Made by a program: the position numbers and the translations under genes. From Polaromonas sp. (GTDB taxonomy: Bacteria > Pseudomonadota > Gammaproteobacteria > Burkholderiales > Burkholderiaceae_C), in the NCBI GenBank assembly GCA_030654695.1, contig JAURWY010000014.1:1-64000 (forward strand): 64,000 nucleotides of DNA, read 5' to 3'. The notes under the pieces were generated by a model that was not told the DNA's origin, did not search any database, and saw only the letters and a list, made by a program, of their open reading frames with translations. Positions 8,456 through 19,043 of the stretch are shown in pieces; positions within the stretch are counted from its first letter, which is position 1, and every line of letters starts with the position of its first letter.

Positions 8456-9694
8456 TCAGTCCCAAGACAGCGCGCCGCCCGATTGGTATTCAATCACGCG
8501 GGTCTCAAAGAAGTTGCGCTCTTTCTTCAAGTCGATCATCTCGCTCATCCACGGAAACGGATTCTCTTCGTTAGGGAACAGTGTTTCCAAGCCAATCTGG
8601 GTCGCACGACGGTTGGCGATGTAACGCAGATAACCCTTGAACATGGACGCATTCAGGCCCAATACGCCGCGTGGCATGGTGTCTTCTGCATACCGGTATT
8701 CGAGCTCAACAGCCTGCATGAACAGGGCTTTGATTTCGGCTTTGAATTCGGACGTCCAGAGATGCGGATTTTCCAGTTTGAGCTGGTTGATCAGGTCAAT
8801 GCCGAAGTTGCAGTGCATGGATTCATCGCGCAAGATGTACTGGTATTGCTCTGCAGCACCGGTCATTTTGTTCTGCCGACCCAGCGCCAAAATTTGCGTG
8901 AAGCCGACGTAGAAGAACAGGCCTTCCATCAGGCAGGCAAACACGATCAGCGACTTGAGCAGAGTCTGGTCGTTCTCAGGGGTGCCGGTCTTGAAGAGCG
9001 GGTCAGAGATCGCGTCAATGAACGGAATCAGGAACTGGTCTTTGTCGCGAATCGACTGCACTTCATTGTAGGCGTTGAAGATCTCGCCTTCGTCTAAGCC
9101 CAACGATTCCGTGATGTACTGATACGCATGGGTGTGGATGGCTTCTTCAAAGGCTTGACGCAAGAGGAACTGGCGGCACTCAGGCGCGGTGATGTGGCGG
9201 TAAGTGCCCAGCACGATGTTGTTGGCAGCCAGCGAGTCAGCCGTCACAAAAAAGCCAAGATTGCGCATCACCAAACGGCGCTCGTCATCGGTCAGGCCAT
9301 TGGGGTCTTTCCACAGCGCGATGTCACGCGTCATGTTGACTTCTTGCGGCATCCAGTGATTGGCGCAGGTGGCGAGGTATTTTTCCCAAGCCCATTTGTA
9401 CTTGAACGGCACCAATTGGTTAACGTCGGTTTGACCGTTGATGATGCGTTTGTCAGAGGCTTTGACGCGGCGGTGCACGGCTGGCACCGGTGCCGATGAA
9501 TCAAACGCAGTGGCTGTAGCCGCGACTGGCTTTACCACCGCCGGCACGATAGCACCGTCGTTGAGCATGCGCTGAGGAGCGTCGCCTTGTGGTTGTAAAG
9601 AAAATGGCGGAAGCTCCATCGAGCGGCTTTCAGGAGAGCCGCTGGTCAGCGAATTTTGCAATGATGGTTTGACTTCTTCGTCCCAGGTCAACAT
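8456..9694 (-). CDS. nrdB: class Ia ribonucleoside-diphosphate reductase, beta subunit
   Basis: A 412-residue R2 subunit carrying the di-iron/tyrosyl radical cofactor that starts deoxyribonucleotide synthesis in NrdA. The helix with [13 protein letters not shown] and the later segment [16 protein letters not shown] supply Glu/His metal ligands typical of R2. ATG 9694 (MLTWDEEV) was chosen; the frame extends 4 codons to a TTG at 9706. It lies 132 bp downstream of nrdA on the same strand, so expression probably depends on the NrdR-controlled nrdA promoter. Confidence 0.96.
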   Translation of the reverse strand: MLTWDEEVKPSLQNSLTSGSPESRSMELPPFSLQPQGDAPQRMLNDGAIVPAVVKPVAATATAFDSSAPVPAVHRRVKASDKRIINGQTDVNQLVPFKYKWAWEKYLATCANHWMPQEVNMTRDIALWKDPNGLTDDERRLVMRNLGFFVTADSLAANNIVLGTYRHITAPECRQFLLRQAFEEAIHTHAYQYITESLGLDEGEIFNAYNEVQSIRDKDQFLIPFIDAISDPLFKTGTPENDQTLLKSLIVFACLMEGLFFYVGFTQILALGRQNKMTGAAEQYQYILRDESMHCNFGIDLINQLKLENPHLWTSEFKAEIKALFMQAVELEYRYAEDTMPRGVLGLNASMFKGYLRYIANRRATQIGLETLFPNEENPFPWMSEMIDLKKERNFFETRVIEYQSGGALSWD

Positions 9695-9826
9695 AGATTT
9701 TTCCAATAGCTTTGGATTATGAAAGCAGCGCTAAAAAATGAAAAGTTATTCATTGAAATCGCTGAAGTGAGTGTTGTTCAATTACATCGAAATGTGCGTG
9801 ACAGAAGATCAGCACAAACATGTTTT

Positions 9827-12751
9827 TTATTGGCAAGCCTCGCAGCCTGGATCGTCGATGGCGCAGAACTTGATGTCAGTCGCTGGTGTGGCGCTCATCT
9901 GTGCATGCGCTGTTGCCGCCGCTGCGTCCATGGCATTCATGCTGCCGCTGTCGTCGGTGTTGCCGGATGCTACAGAGTTGAGCTTGCCCGCTTTGACTGT
10001 CGACTTTTCGGCGTGCGTGGCGCCCATCGTACGCAGATAGTAAGTCGTCTTCAAGCCGCGCAACCAAGCCAGCTTGTAGGTGTCGTCGAGCTTTTTACCG
10101 GAAGCGCCAGCCATGTAAATGTTCAGCGACTGCGCTTGGTCAATCCATTTCTGGCGACGTGAAGCTGCTTCAACCAGCCAAGTGGCATCGACTTCAAAAG
10201 CAGTGGCGTAAAGCGCTTTGATTTCTTGTGGCACGCGGTCGATCGGGCGCAACGAACCATCGAAGTGCTTCAGGTCAACCACCATCACGTCGTCCCACAG
10301 GCCGAGACGTTTCAGGTCGCGCACCAAATAGCCATTGATGACCGTGAACTCACCGGACAAGTTGGACTTGACCGAGAGGTTGCCAAAGCAGGGCTCGATG
10401 CAAGCGTCCACGCCAATGATGTTGGAAATCGTGGCCGTCGGTGCAATGGCGACGCAGTTGGAGTTGCGCATGCCGTCGATTGCAATTTTGCTGCGCAGCG
10501 CATCCCAGTCGAGGGTGACGGAGCGGTCGACTTCAATGTAGCCGCCGCGCTCTTTGGCCAACATGTCAAGGGTGTCGAGTGGCAAGATGCCTTGGTCCCA
10601 GAGCGAGCCTTTGTAGCTGGCGTACTTGCCGCGCTCTTTGGCCAACTCGGTAGAAGCCCAGTAGGCGTGGTAGCAGACAGCTTCCATGGATTTGTCGGCG
10701 AACTCAACCGCTGCGTCGCTGGCGTAAGGCGTGCGCAATTCGTACAGGCAATCTTGGAAACCCATGATGCCCAGACCGACTGGACGGTGGCGCATGTTGG
10801 AGTCACGGGCTTTTTTGACAGCGTAGTAATTGATGTCGATCACGTTGTCCAGCATGCGCATGGCCGTCGTGATGGTTTTCTTGAGCTTGTCGTGGTCGAG
10901 CTCTTTGCTACCGTCAGCAGCAGTTTTCAGGTGTTGCACCAGATTGACCGAGCCGAGGTTGCAAACCGCGGTTTCAGTGTCGCTGGTGTTCAGCGTGATC
11001 TCGGTGCAGAGGTTTGACGAGTGAACCACGCCGCAGTGCTGTTGTGGTGAGCGCACATTGCAGGCGTCTTTGAAGGTGATCCATGGATGACCGGTCTCGA
11101 ACAGCATCGAGAGCATCTTGCGCCACATGTCAATGGCTTGCAGCTTGCGTGAGGGCTTGATCTCGCCGCGTTCGGCGCGGGCTTCGTAGGCGGTGTAGGC
11201 CTTTTCGAATTCAATGCCGAACTTGTCGTGCAGATCCGGTGTGTCGTTGGGCGAGAACAAAGTCCAGCTGCCTTTTTCCATGACGCGGCGCATGAACAGG
11301 TCTGGAATCCAGTTGGCGGTGTTCATGTCGTGCGTGCGGCGGCGGTCGTCGCCGGTGTTTTTACGCAGCTCGAGGAACTCTTCAATGTCCAGGTGCCACG
11401 TTTCCAAGTATGCGCAGACAGCGCCCTTGCGTTTGCCGCCTTGGTTGACCGCCACCGCGGTGTCGTTGACAACCTTGAGGAAGGGCACAACACCTTGTGA
11501 CTCGCCATTGGTGCCCTTGATGTGGGCACCCAGTGCGCGCACCGGCGTCCAGTCATTGCCCAAACCACCCGCAAACTTCGACAGCAAGGCGTTTTCTTTG
11601 ATGGCGTCGTAGATGCCGCCCAGGTCGTCGGCGACCGTGGTCAGGTAGCAAGACGACAGCTGCGAGCGTAGGGTGCCGGCGTTGAAAAGGGTCGGTGTGC
11701 TGGACATGAAGTCAAACGACGACATGATTTCGTAGAACTCGATGGCACGGCCTTCGCGGTCGATTTCGTCGAGCGACAAGCCCATGGCAACGCGCATGAA
11801 GAAGGCTTGTGGCAGCTCAATGCGCTGCTTGCGCACATGCAGGAAGTAGCGGTCAAACAATGTCTGCAGGCCGAGGTAGTCAAACTGCATGTCACGCTCG
11901 GGCTTGAGCGCCGCGCCGAGGCGGGCCAAGTCAAATTGCAGCAGTTTTTCGTCAAGCAGTTCGTTGTCTACGCCCTTCTGGATGAATTTCGGGAAGTACT
12001 CGGCGTAGCGCGTGCTCATGGCCTCGTGGGCGACTTCTTCGCCCAGCACTTCACGGCGAATGGTGTGCAGCAACAAACGGGCTGTGGCGTAGGTGTAGTC
12101 AGGGTCTTTTTCGATCAAGGTGCGAGCGGCCAGGATGGAGGCTTTGTAGACCTCGTCGATCGGCACGCCGTCGTACAGATTGCGCATGGTTTCCGCGACG
12201 ATCGGATCTGGCTTGACTTCAGCTCCTAGACCGGCGCAAGAAGCTTCAATCAAAGCTTGCAGCTGAGCGACGTCAAGGGCGACTTTTTTACCACCGTCGA
12301 TGACATGCAGTGAATGCACGGCGGGCATTTGATGGGCGCTTTGTTGAGCACGTTCTTGTGTGCGTTTTTCGCGGTAGAGCACGTAGGCCCTAGCGATTTC
12401 GTGGTGTCCGCCGCGCATCAGACCCAGTTCGACGTTGTCTTGCACATCTTCAATATGAAAAGTGCCGCCACCTGGACGCGAGCGCATCAAGGCGCGGATC
12501 ACCGCTTGCGTCAAGCCATCGACGGTTTCGCGAACGCTGGCTGAGGCCGCGCCCTGCGTGCCATGCACAGCCAAGAAAGCTTTCATCATGGCGACAGCGA
12601 TTTTATTCGGCTCAAAAGGCACCACGGCACCGTTGCGGCGAATGATCTGGTACTGGCTGTAAGCGGTGGGCTGCGCTTGTGTGCCTGGGCCCAGATGAGC
12701 TGTGGCCAAGCCGGTCGGCGAGTTGGCGGTGCTGTGGATGCTGGTTTGCAT
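9827..12751 (-). CDS. nrdA: class Ia ribonucleoside-diphosphate reductase, alpha subunit
   Basis: A 974-residue catalytic subunit that reduces ribonucleoside diphosphates. An N-terminal ATP-cone (from about residue 35, IIRRNGAVVPFEPNKIAVAM) indicates allosteric activity control. Active-site segments are seen: SSCYLTTVADD, NLCTEITLNTSDTETAVCNLGS and APTATISNI. The C-terminal tail ends CAIDDPGCEACQ with Cys 963, 970 and 973, which would shuttle electrons from thioredoxin or glutaredoxin. It has GAGGAAATCC before ATG 12751. Regulation by NrdR is indicated by the two boxes at 12901-12947. Confidence 0.97.
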   Translation of the reverse strand: MQTSIHSTANSPTGLATAHLGPGTQAQPTAYSQYQIIRRNGAVVPFEPNKIAVAMMKAFLAVHGTQGAASASVRETVDGLTQAVIRALMRSRPGGGTFHIEDVQDNVELGLMRGGHHEIARAYVLYREKRTQERAQQSAHQMPAVHSLHVIDGGKKVALDVAQLQALIEASCAGLGAEVKPDPIVAETMRNLYDGVPIDEVYKASILAARTLIEKDPDYTYATARLLLHTIRREVLGEEVAHEAMSTRYAEYFPKFIQKGVDNELLDEKLLQFDLARLGAALKPERDMQFDYLGLQTLFDRYFLHVRKQRIELPQAFFMRVAMGLSLDEIDREGRAIEFYEIMSSFDFMSSTPTLFNAGTLRSQLSSCYLTTVADDLGGIYDAIKENALLSKFAGGLGNDWTPVRALGAHIKGTNGESQGVVPFLKVVNDTAVAVNQGGKRKGAVCAYLETWHLDIEEFLELRKNTGDDRRRTHDMNTANWIPDLFMRRVMEKGSWTLFSPNDTPDLHDKFGIEFEKAYTAYEARAERGEIKPSRKLQAIDMWRKMLSMLFETGHPWITFKDACNVRSPQQHCGVVHSSNLCTEITLNTSDTETAVCNLGSVNLVQHLKTAADGSKELDHDKLKKTITTAMRMLDNVIDINYYAVKKARDSNMRHRPVGLGIMGFQDCLYELRTPYASDAAVEFADKSMEAVCYHAYWASTELAKERGKYASYKGSLWDQGILPLDTLDMLAKERGGYIEVDRSVTLDWDALRSKIAIDGMRNSNCVAIAPTATISNIIGVDACIEPCFGNLSVKSNLSGEFTVINGYLVRDLKRLGLWDDVMVVDLKHFDGSLRPIDRVPQEIKALYATAFEVDATWLVEAASRRQKWIDQAQSLNIYMAGASGKKLDDTYKLAWLRGLKTTYYLRTMGATHAEKSTVKAGKLNSVASGNTDDSGSMNAMDAAAATAHAQMSATPATDIKFCAIDDPGCEACQ

Positions 12752-12900
12752 GGATTTCCTCGGGTGAATTATTTGTAGGTGTTCGTAGAAGACTGACAGG
12801 CTAGGACGGATGCGGGAGTTGAGTCACCGATGGGCCGATTTCCTGAAATTTTTTAGGGGTTGGTCAACCTGTCAAATCATATTAATCAAATCAAGCTCAG

Positions 12901-12947
12901 ACACTATATCTAGTGTCCAAACTTAATTCAAGCACTACATGTAGTGT
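12901..12947 (-). promoter_or_regulatory. tandem NrdR boxes controlling nrdAB
   Basis: Two 16-bp near-palindromes, ACACTATATCTAGTGT (12901-12916) and GCACTACATGTAGTGT (12932-12947), have start points 31 bp apart, i.e. three helical turns, with a 15-bp spacer. This matches the known NrdR-box consensus and arrangement. They lie about 150 bp upstream of nrdA, so NrdR repression of the nrdA-nrdB operon is strongly implied. Confidence 0.92.
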
Positions 12948-13027
12948 TTTTTAGATTAATTGATGAAGCGTCTGATTGTAGCGATCGAGACCCTGAAATT
13001 CGGAAAAATCCGCAATTTGGGCGTCGC

Positions 13028-13642
13028 TTAATTTGGCGCTATAACGGCTACTTCGTCCGGAAAGCTGGTCGGCCCCAAACCCAAGGAGCGCTGCAGCTTG
13101 GACCAGTTGAAGCCTGCGCCTGGGTCCCGCTTGCGTCCAGGGGCAATGTGCTCATGGCCGGCCACCTGACTGATGGGGTAGGCCTGAAGTAAAGCGGCGG
13201 ACAGGCTGCTCAGGGTGTCGTACTGGGCTTGTTCAAACAACAACCCCTCTAGGCCTTCCAGCTCAATTCCGACAGAAAAATCGTTGCAATTGTCTTTGCA
13301 GCGGTAAGTTGACTCACCCGCGTGCCAGGCGCGGTCGTTGCAGCTGACGAACTGCCAGAGCTGGCCATCTCGAGTGATGAAAAAATGCGCCGACACTTTC
13401 AGGCCTCGGATGCTGCGGAAATAGTCGTGTGCGTCCCAATCGAGCTGATTGGTGAACAGGCGCTGCACTTGACCAGTGCCATAGTCGCCCGGCGGCAGGC
13501 TGATGGCGTGGATGACGATCAGGTCTGGCTGCAGGTCGGCCGGCCGAGGACCGAAGTTCGGAGATGCCATGCGCCTCGCAAAGCTGTACCAACCGTCTTG
13601 CCACAGCGGCAGCGGTGGTTTTTGGGGTTTTGCCTGAGGCAT
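13028..13642 (-). CDS. ampD: 1,6-anhydro-N-acetylmuramyl-L-alanine amidase
   Basis: A 204-residue cytoplasmic amidase that removes the stem peptide from anhydro-muropeptides during cell-wall recycling. Zn ligands are expected at H45 (LIVIHAIS), H163 (AGHEHIAPGRKRDPG) and D173, with catalytic E127 (GIELEG) and K171; all match E. coli AmpD. It is the last gene of a three-gene set (ccsA-like, PP0621-like, ampD) with touching reading frames. Its product feeds the same recycling route as Mpl at the left edge. Confidence 0.95.
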   Translation of the reverse strand: MPQAKPQKPPLPLWQDGWYSFARRMASPNFGPRPADLQPDLIVIHAISLPPGDYGTGQVQRLFTNQLDWDAHDYFRSIRGLKVSAHFFITRDGQLWQFVSCNDRAWHAGESTYRCKDNCNDFSVGIELEGLEGLLFEQAQYDTLSSLSAALLQAYPISQVAGHEHIAPGRKRDPGAGFNWSKLQRSLGLGPTSFPDEVAVIAPN

Positions 13643-13896
13643 CAGCCTTCAGCCTGCCGGCGGTGGGCTTCGCTGCAATAGACGCCATGACCGCCGATGA
13701 GCGCCTCGGTCTGCGGCAGATGCACGGAGCAGACGTCGCAGGCAACGATTTCAGTGGCGGGCAGCTGCCGAGCGTGGCTTTTCGCCTGCGGTTTAGGCGG
13801 GCGCGCTTTGGCTTTGTCAGCGATTGATGACCGGCGTTTGCCTTGCCACAACCAGATCACGGCGATCGTGAGACCAAAAATCAACAGGTATTTCAT
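13642..13896 (-). CDS. PP0621-like small membrane-anchored Cys-rich protein
   Basis: An 84-residue protein with one N-terminal transmembrane helix (residues 2-17), a basic middle part, and a C-terminal putative metal site CDVC...HGVYCSEAHRRQ. It resembles the PP0621 family of unknown function. The start overlaps the end of the ccsA-like gene by 4 bp and its stop touches the ampD start, so the three are translationally coupled. Confidence 0.8.
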   Translation of the reverse strand: MKYLLIFGLTIAVIWLWQGKRRSSIADKAKARPPKPQAKSHARQLPATEIVACDVCSVHLPQTEALIGGHGVYCSEAHRRQAEG

Positions 13897-14693
13897 GACC
13901 GGTGCAGCACCACTTCAAGGACAAAACGTGAGCCGGCGTAACCCAGCAGTAGCAAGCCCGACCCCAGATAAAGAACATTGCGTGCCTTGCGGCCGCGCCA
14001 GCCGAATCGTGCCCGACCAACCAACAAGCCAGCAAAGGTCAACCAAGCCAGCACTGAAAAAATAGTCTTGTGATTCCAAATCGGGCCTAAATGCGGACCG
14101 TAAAGTGCCTCGGCAAAAAACCAGCCAGCCAGCAGCGAGGCGGTCAACAAGATAAAACCTGCCTCGACAAAGCGAAAGGTCAGCCGCTCAAGTGTCAGCA
14201 AGGGCACGCCAGAGTCGCTGGGGTGTGCCGAACGCATGGAGCGCTCTGAACGGCTCATCAGCCAGCCATGCACCAGCGCAGAGGCGAAGAGGCCATACGA
14301 GGCCATGCCCAGCGCCCAATGCAAAGGCAGCCAAGGTGAGGTGATACGGTCGTAACTGGCACCCGGAAACGCCAGCGCCAGCAGCACTGCAGCAGCCCCC
14401 ACGGCCGCCAGCGCCCAGCGGGCTTTGAGTTGCGGAATCAGGCCGCTTTCAATCGCGTAGATCGTCACCACCAGCCAGACCGTCGTCGACAAGGCGGGCG
14501 CAAAACCAAAACGCGGGGGCTGGCCAAACAGGCCTGCCGCCAGCGCCATCACGTGCAACAACCAAGCGGCCACTAGCCACGCGCGCGCGGCTGGCGTGCT
14601 CAGGCGCTGACTGATCAACGCCAAAACAACATACAAAAGCGCGGCTCCGACAGCTGTCACCAAGCCAAACCACGCGCTAAAAGCTAAAATCAT
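13893..14693 (-). CDS. ccsA: CcsA/YpjD-type cytochrome c biogenesis membrane protein
   Basis: A 266-residue polytopic inner-membrane protein with about eight hydrophobic helices. Conserved family segments are SPWLPLHWALGMASYGLFASALVHG and GPIWNHKTIFSVLAWLTFAGLL, with conserved His likely involved in haem handling. It resembles the YpjD/CcsA group often found before ffh. ATG 14693 was chosen; GTG at 14699 would add two residues. It is divergent from ffh across about 60 bp. Confidence 0.85.
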   Translation of the reverse strand: MILAFSAWFGLVTAVGAALLYVVLALISQRLSTPAARAWLVAAWLLHVMALAAGLFGQPPRFGFAPALSTTVWLVVTIYAIESGLIPQLKARWALAAVGAAAVLLALAFPGASYDRITSPWLPLHWALGMASYGLFASALVHGWLMSRSERSMRSAHPSDSGVPLLTLERLTFRFVEAGFILLTASLLAGWFFAEALYGPHLGPIWNHKTIFSVLAWLTFAGLLVGRARFGWRGRKARNVLYLGSGLLLLGYAGSRFVLEVVLHRS

Positions 14694-14757
14694 GCACACA
14701 GTTTATCCCCTCCCTGCTTGTTTTAATTAACCCTTGCTCCATGCGTGGAGCCGTCAC

Positions 14758-16131
14758 ATGGCCTCAGCTCTCACCGACAAACTCTCTCGCCTCGTCAAGG
14801 AAATGCGTGGTCAGGCCCGCATCACCGAGTCGAACGTGCAAGACATGCTGCGCGAAGTGCGCATGGCCTTGCTGGAGGCCGATGTGGCCTTGCCCGTGGT
14901 GCGCGACTTTGTCGCCCGCGTCAAGGACAAAGCCTTGGGCCAAGAAGTCATGGGTTCGCTGTCGCCGGGACAAGCCTTGGTCGGCATCGTCAACCGCGAA
15001 CTCGCCGCCACCATGGGCGAAGGCGTCAGCGACATCAATCTGGCGGCGCAACCACCGGCCGTGATTTTGATGGCTGGCCTGCAAGGCGCGGGTAAAACCA
15101 CCACCACCGCCAAGCTGGCCAAACACCTGATTGAAAAGCGCAAGAAAAAAGTGCTCACGGTCTCGGGCGACGTGTACCGACCGGCCGCCATCGAGCAGCT
15201 CAAAACCGTTACCCAGCAGGCTGGCGCTGAATGGTTTCCCAGCTCGCCGGATCAAAAGCCGGTCGACATCGCCCGGGCTGCGCTGGATTACGCGCGTCGG
15301 CATTTCTTCGATGTGCTGCTGGTCGACACCGCCGGCCGTTTGGCCATTGATGAAGCGCTGATGAGCGAGATCAAGGAATTGCATGCGGTGCTGCAACCGG
15401 TAGAGACCTTGTTCGTGGTCGACGCCATGCAGGGTCAAGATGCGATCAACACCGCCAAGGCCTTCAAGGATGCGCTGCCCTTGACCGGCATTATCTTGAC
15501 AAAGACCGACGGCGACTCACGCGGCGGTGCCGCTTTGAGCGTGCGTCAAATCACCGGCGCACCGATCAAGTTTTCGGGTACCAGCGAAAAACTGGACGGC
15601 TTGGAGGTCTTTGATGCCGAGCGTCACGCCGGCCGCATTCTGGGCATGGGCGACATCTTGGCGCTGGTGGAGCAAGTCACCGCCGGTGTCGATGTGGCGG
15701 CAGCGCAAAAGCTTGCCGCCAAGATGAAAAGCGGCAGCGGCTTTGACCTCGACGATTTTTTGAGTCAGCTGCAGCAGATGAAAAACATGGGCGGCCTGTC
15801 CAGCCTGATGGACAAGTTGCCGGCGCAGATGGCGGCCAAAGCCGGTCAGATGGACATGGACAAGGCTGAAAGAGATATTCGCCGCAAGGAAGGCATCATC
15901 CAAAGCATGACGCCGTTGGAGCGGCGCAAGCCCGAACTCATCAAAGCCACCCGCAAACGCCGCATCGCTGCCGGCTCAGGGGTGCATGTTCAAGAAGTCA
16001 ACCGCTTGCTCAATGAGTTCGAGCAGATGCAGGGCATGATGAAAAAGATGAAGGGCGGCGGCATGATGAAAATGATGAAGCGCATGGGCGGCATGAAAGG
16101 CTTGGGCGGTATGGGTAAGCCGCCTTTCTAA
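14758..16131 (+). CDS. ffh: signal recognition particle protein Ffh
   Basis: A 457-residue SRP GTPase that targets membrane proteins to FtsY and SecYEG. It has an N-domain (about 1-90), a G-domain with GLQGAGKTTTTAKLAKHL and LVDTAGRLAIDEALM plus TKTDGDSRGGAALS, and a methionine-rich M domain ending MMKKMKGGGMMKMMKRMGGMKGLGGMG. ATG 14758 (MASALTDKLSRL) matches the family N-terminus; the ATG eight codons upstream gives an unrelated leader. It converges with miaB. Confidence 0.97.
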   Translation: MASALTDKLSRLVKEMRGQARITESNVQDMLREVRMALLEADVALPVVRDFVARVKDKALGQEVMGSLSPGQALVGIVNRELAATMGEGVSDINLAAQPPAVILMAGLQGAGKTTTTAKLAKHLIEKRKKKVLTVSGDVYRPAAIEQLKTVTQQAGAEWFPSSPDQKPVDIARAALDYARRHFFDVLLVDTAGRLAIDEALMSEIKELHAVLQPVETLFVVDAMQGQDAINTAKAFKDALPLTGIILTKTDGDSRGGAALSVRQITGAPIKFSGTSEKLDGLEVFDAERHAGRILGMGDILALVEQVTAGVDVAAAQKLAAKMKSGSGFDLDDFLSQLQQMKNMGGLSSLMDKLPAQMAAKAGQMDMDKAERDIRRKEGIIQSMTPLERRKPELIKATRKRRIAAGSGVHVQEVNRLLNEFEQMQGMMKKMKGGGMMKMMKRMGGMKGLGGMGKPPF

Positions 16132-16173
16132 GCCACTGCGCGACTTCGCCCTTTGCCGCTTAAAACTCGGCGA

Positions 16174-17553
16174 TTACACCAAGGCAGTTGGCTGAAGAGA
16201 CTCAGGCTGGTCGTCGTTCGTTAGAACTTCACCGCGCAACGAACGCTGCATGGCTTCGGTGATTTTGATGTCGACCATCTGGCCAATCAGCCGTGCCGGG
16301 CCTTTGAAATTGACGACGCGGTTGCACTCGGTGCGGCCCATCAGTTCGGTAGCGTCTTTGCGCGACGTGCCTTCGACCAAAATGCGCTGCACGGTGCCAT
16401 GGCGGCTGGCGCTGATGGCGCGCACGTTGGCGTCAATGACGGCTTGCAACTCGTGCAGGCGGCGCAATTTGACGTCGTGTGGCGTGTCGTCATGCAGCGT
16501 GGCGGCGGGTGTGCCGGGACGCGGGCTGAAGATAAAGCTGAACGAGGTGTCGTAGCCGACGTCGTCAATCAGCTTCATCATCTTGCCGAAGTCTTCTTCC
16601 GTCTCGCCCGGGAAACCGACGATGAAGTCGCTGCTCATGGCCAAGTCTGGCCGAATGGCGCGCAGCTTGCGAATCGTGCTTTTGTATTCCATGGCGGTGT
16701 AGCCGCGCTTCATCGCCATCAAAATGCGGTCGCTGCCGTGTTGCACCGGCAAGTGCAAGTGGTTGACCAGTTTGGGCAGTTTGGCGTAGGCCTCAATCAG
16801 GCTTTGCGTGAACTCGTTCGGGTGGCTGGTCACGTAGCGAATGCGCTCGATGCCGGGGATGTCCGAGACGTACTCCAGCAGCAGGGCGAAGTCGGCTATC
16901 TCTGTGTGACCACTCTTGCCGGCTGCCGTCATCGGGCCGCGGTAAGCATTGACGTTTTGTCCCAGCAAGGTGACTTCTTTGACGCCTTGGTCGGCCAGCC
17001 CGGCGATCTCGACCAACACGTCGTCAAACGGCCGCGAGACTTCTTCGCCGCGGGTGTAGGGCACCACGCAATAGCTGCAGTATTTGGAGCAGCCTTCCAT
17101 GATGCTGACAAAAGCGCTGGCGCCTTCGACGCGGGCTGGCGGCAAGTGGTCAAACTTTTCGATTTCAGGAAAGCTGATGTCGACCTGCGATTTACCCAGT
17201 CGCGCGCGGGCTTTCAGCAGCTCGGGCAGGCGGTGCAGGGTTTGCGGGCCAAAGACCACGTCCACATACGGCGCGCGCTGAATGATGGCCGCACCTTCTT
17301 GACTGGCGACGCAGCCGCCGACACCGATCAGCACGCCTTTTTCCTTCAGGTGTTTGATGCGGCCTAGGTCGCTGAAGACTTTTTCTTGCGCTTTTTCACG
17401 CACCGAACAGGTGTTGAACAGAATCAGATCCGCTTCTTCCACGTCTTGCGTGGGCTCATAGCCTTCGGCGGCATGCAAGACGTCGCTCATCTTGTCCGAG
17501 TCGTACTCGTTCATCTGGCAGCCGAAGGTTTTGATAAAGACTTTTTTGCTCAT
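16174..17553 (-). CDS. miaB: tRNA-2-methylthio-N6-dimethylallyladenosine synthase
   Basis: A 459-residue radical-SAM methylthiotransferase acting on i6A37 of tRNA. Auxiliary cluster cysteines are C12, C49 and C81; the radical-SAM cluster CSKYCSYC is at C155, C159 and C162. A C-terminal TRAM segment (about 390-445) is present. The N-terminus [22 protein letters not shown] is diagnostic. It converges with ffh, and the histidine-kinase operon ends 83 bp upstream of it on the same strand. Confidence 0.97.
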   Translation of the reverse strand: MSKKVFIKTFGCQMNEYDSDKMSDVLHAAEGYEPTQDVEEADLILFNTCSVREKAQEKVFSDLGRIKHLKEKGVLIGVGGCVASQEGAAIIQRAPYVDVVFGPQTLHRLPELLKARARLGKSQVDISFPEIEKFDHLPPARVEGASAFVSIMEGCSKYCSYCVVPYTRGEEVSRPFDDVLVEIAGLADQGVKEVTLLGQNVNAYRGPMTAAGKSGHTEIADFALLLEYVSDIPGIERIRYVTSHPNEFTQSLIEAYAKLPKLVNHLHLPVQHGSDRILMAMKRGYTAMEYKSTIRKLRAIRPDLAMSSDFIVGFPGETEEDFGKMMKLIDDVGYDTSFSFIFSPRPGTPAATLHDDTPHDVKLRRLHELQAVIDANVRAISASRHGTVQRILVEGTSRKDATELMGRTECNRVVNFKGPARLIGQMVDIKITEAMQRSLRGEVLTNDDQPESLQPTALV

Positions 17554-17636
17554 GGGGTGCAGCGTTTCATGGTGTTTGTCCAGAGGCTGTTGAAGAAATG
17601 GCGAATAGCCACTCAGTATAAAAGCTTGCTGCTTTT

Positions 17637-19043
17637 TCAGCTGACGGCCGGTAAGTACAGCTCCAACTTCAAGCCGCCCAGCGTTGATGTGCCAAGTTGC
17701 AGACGGCCGCCATACAGCTGCACCAAGTCGGCCACGATGGCCAGGCCCAGACCGGAGCCCGGCACAGATTCGTCTGCGCGCACGCCGCGCGCCAAGACTT
17801 GTAGTCGCAGGCCTTCGTCAATGCCCGGCCCATCGTCTTCAATGCAAATGCGCAGCTGTGGCGGTGACGCATCGGCCACGTCAGCCACGCTGACGCGAAC
17901 GGTGTGGCGCGACCATTTGCAAGCGTTGTCGAGCACGTTGCCGAGCATCTCTTGCAAGTCTTGTTCTTCACCGGCAAACGACAAAGCCGTGTTGTTGCTC
18001 AGCCGCGCATCGCATTCGATCACCAAGCCGCGGGCCGCATGCACGCGCTGCATCACGCGAATCAGCCCGCCGAGTGCGGGGCCGATGGCGGTGCGCTGGC
18101 CTGGCAGCCGCTGCGCGCCGGCGGCTCTGGCGCGTGACAAGTGCCAGTCGATGTGCCGTGTAGCGAGTTGCACTTGTTCTTGCACCACCCGAGCCAGCGC
18201 GGGCCTTGGGTCCTGCGCTGCCGCCTGCGCCAGCACAGCCAGCGGCGTTTTCACGGCGTGGGCCAAGTTGCCGGCGTGGTGGCGTGCGCGTTCAACCACT
18301 TCTGCGTGGCGGTCCAGCACTAAATTGAAGTCGTCGCTCAAGGCTTGCACCTCGGCCGGAAACTGGCCTTGCAAGCGCTGCGCCCGGCCTTCACGCACGT
18401 TGATCACGGCTTGCTCCAGTGCCCGTAACGGCCGCAGACCGACATACACCTGCGCCAGCGCGGCCAGCACCAAGAGCAAAAACAGCAGCACCAAATACGC
18501 CGCCAGCATGCCGCTGAAGCGTGTCACCGCTTCTTCTAGCGAGCGCGTGTCGGCGGCGACCACCAGCCGCCAGCGGCGCTCTGGTTGGTCGGCCGCATGC
18601 ACCGAGCGCTCCAGCAGCAGCAAGCGCACGCCCAGCGGCCCGGTGACCTGATGTGCATGGACCGAACCGTCGAGCAAGGCATCTGCCGGCAAAGCCAGCG
18701 CGGTGTCCCACAGTGAGCGCGAGCGCAGCAGGCCGCGTTGCTCAAGCCCGTCGCCTTCTGCATTTCCATCTATCTGCCAATAAAGCCCTGAATAGGGTTG
18801 CTGCCAACGGGGGTCCGGCAAGGCCTGCGGCATGGGCAGCGGATCACCCGCCGCGTTGAAATTCACGCTCGCCGTCAACTGGTCCAGTTGCAGCCGCAGC
18901 GTGTCTTCAAACTGTCGCTCAACGTGTTGCCGAAACAAGCCCGCCAGCAGCAAGCCCGCCAGCAGCAGCGCCAAGCTCAGCGCGACCAGCGTGGCCGCCA
19001 GCAAGCGAAAACGCAGCGACGCCGCCCAGCCCGGCCGGATCAT
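17637..19043 (-). CDS. sensor histidine kinase (OmpR-partner type)
   Basis: A 468-residue inner-membrane kinase. It has two transmembrane helices (about 12-32 and 178-202) enclosing a periplasmic sensor of about 145 residues, then a HAMP-like linker and a dimerisation helix with phospho-acceptor H262 in [13 protein letters not shown]. ATPase boxes N ([12 protein letters not shown]), G1 (IEDDGPGID) and G2 (GSGLGLAIV) follow. Its start overlaps the response-regulator stop by 4 bp. With the upstream PepSY protein it forms a PhoPQ/QseBC-like three-gene unit. The signal is unknown; location beside c-type cytochromes suggests a redox or metal cue. Confidence 0.93.
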   Translation of the reverse strand: MIRPGWAASLRFRLLAATLVALSLALLLAGLLLAGLFRQHVERQFEDTLRLQLDQLTASVNFNAAGDPLPMPQALPDPRWQQPYSGLYWQIDGNAEGDGLEQRGLLRSRSLWDTALALPADALLDGSVHAHQVTGPLGVRLLLLERSVHAADQPERRWRLVVAADTRSLEEAVTRFSGMLAAYLVLLFLLLVLAALAQVYVGLRPLRALEQAVINVREGRAQRLQGQFPAEVQALSDDFNLVLDRHAEVVERARHHAGNLAHAVKTPLAVLAQAAAQDPRPALARVVQEQVQLATRHIDWHLSRARAAGAQRLPGQRTAIGPALGGLIRVMQRVHAARGLVIECDARLSNNTALSFAGEEQDLQEMLGNVLDNACKWSRHTVRVSVADVADASPPQLRICIEDDGPGIDEGLRLQVLARGVRADESVPGSGLGLAIVADLVQLYGGRLQLGTSTLGGLKLELYLPAVS

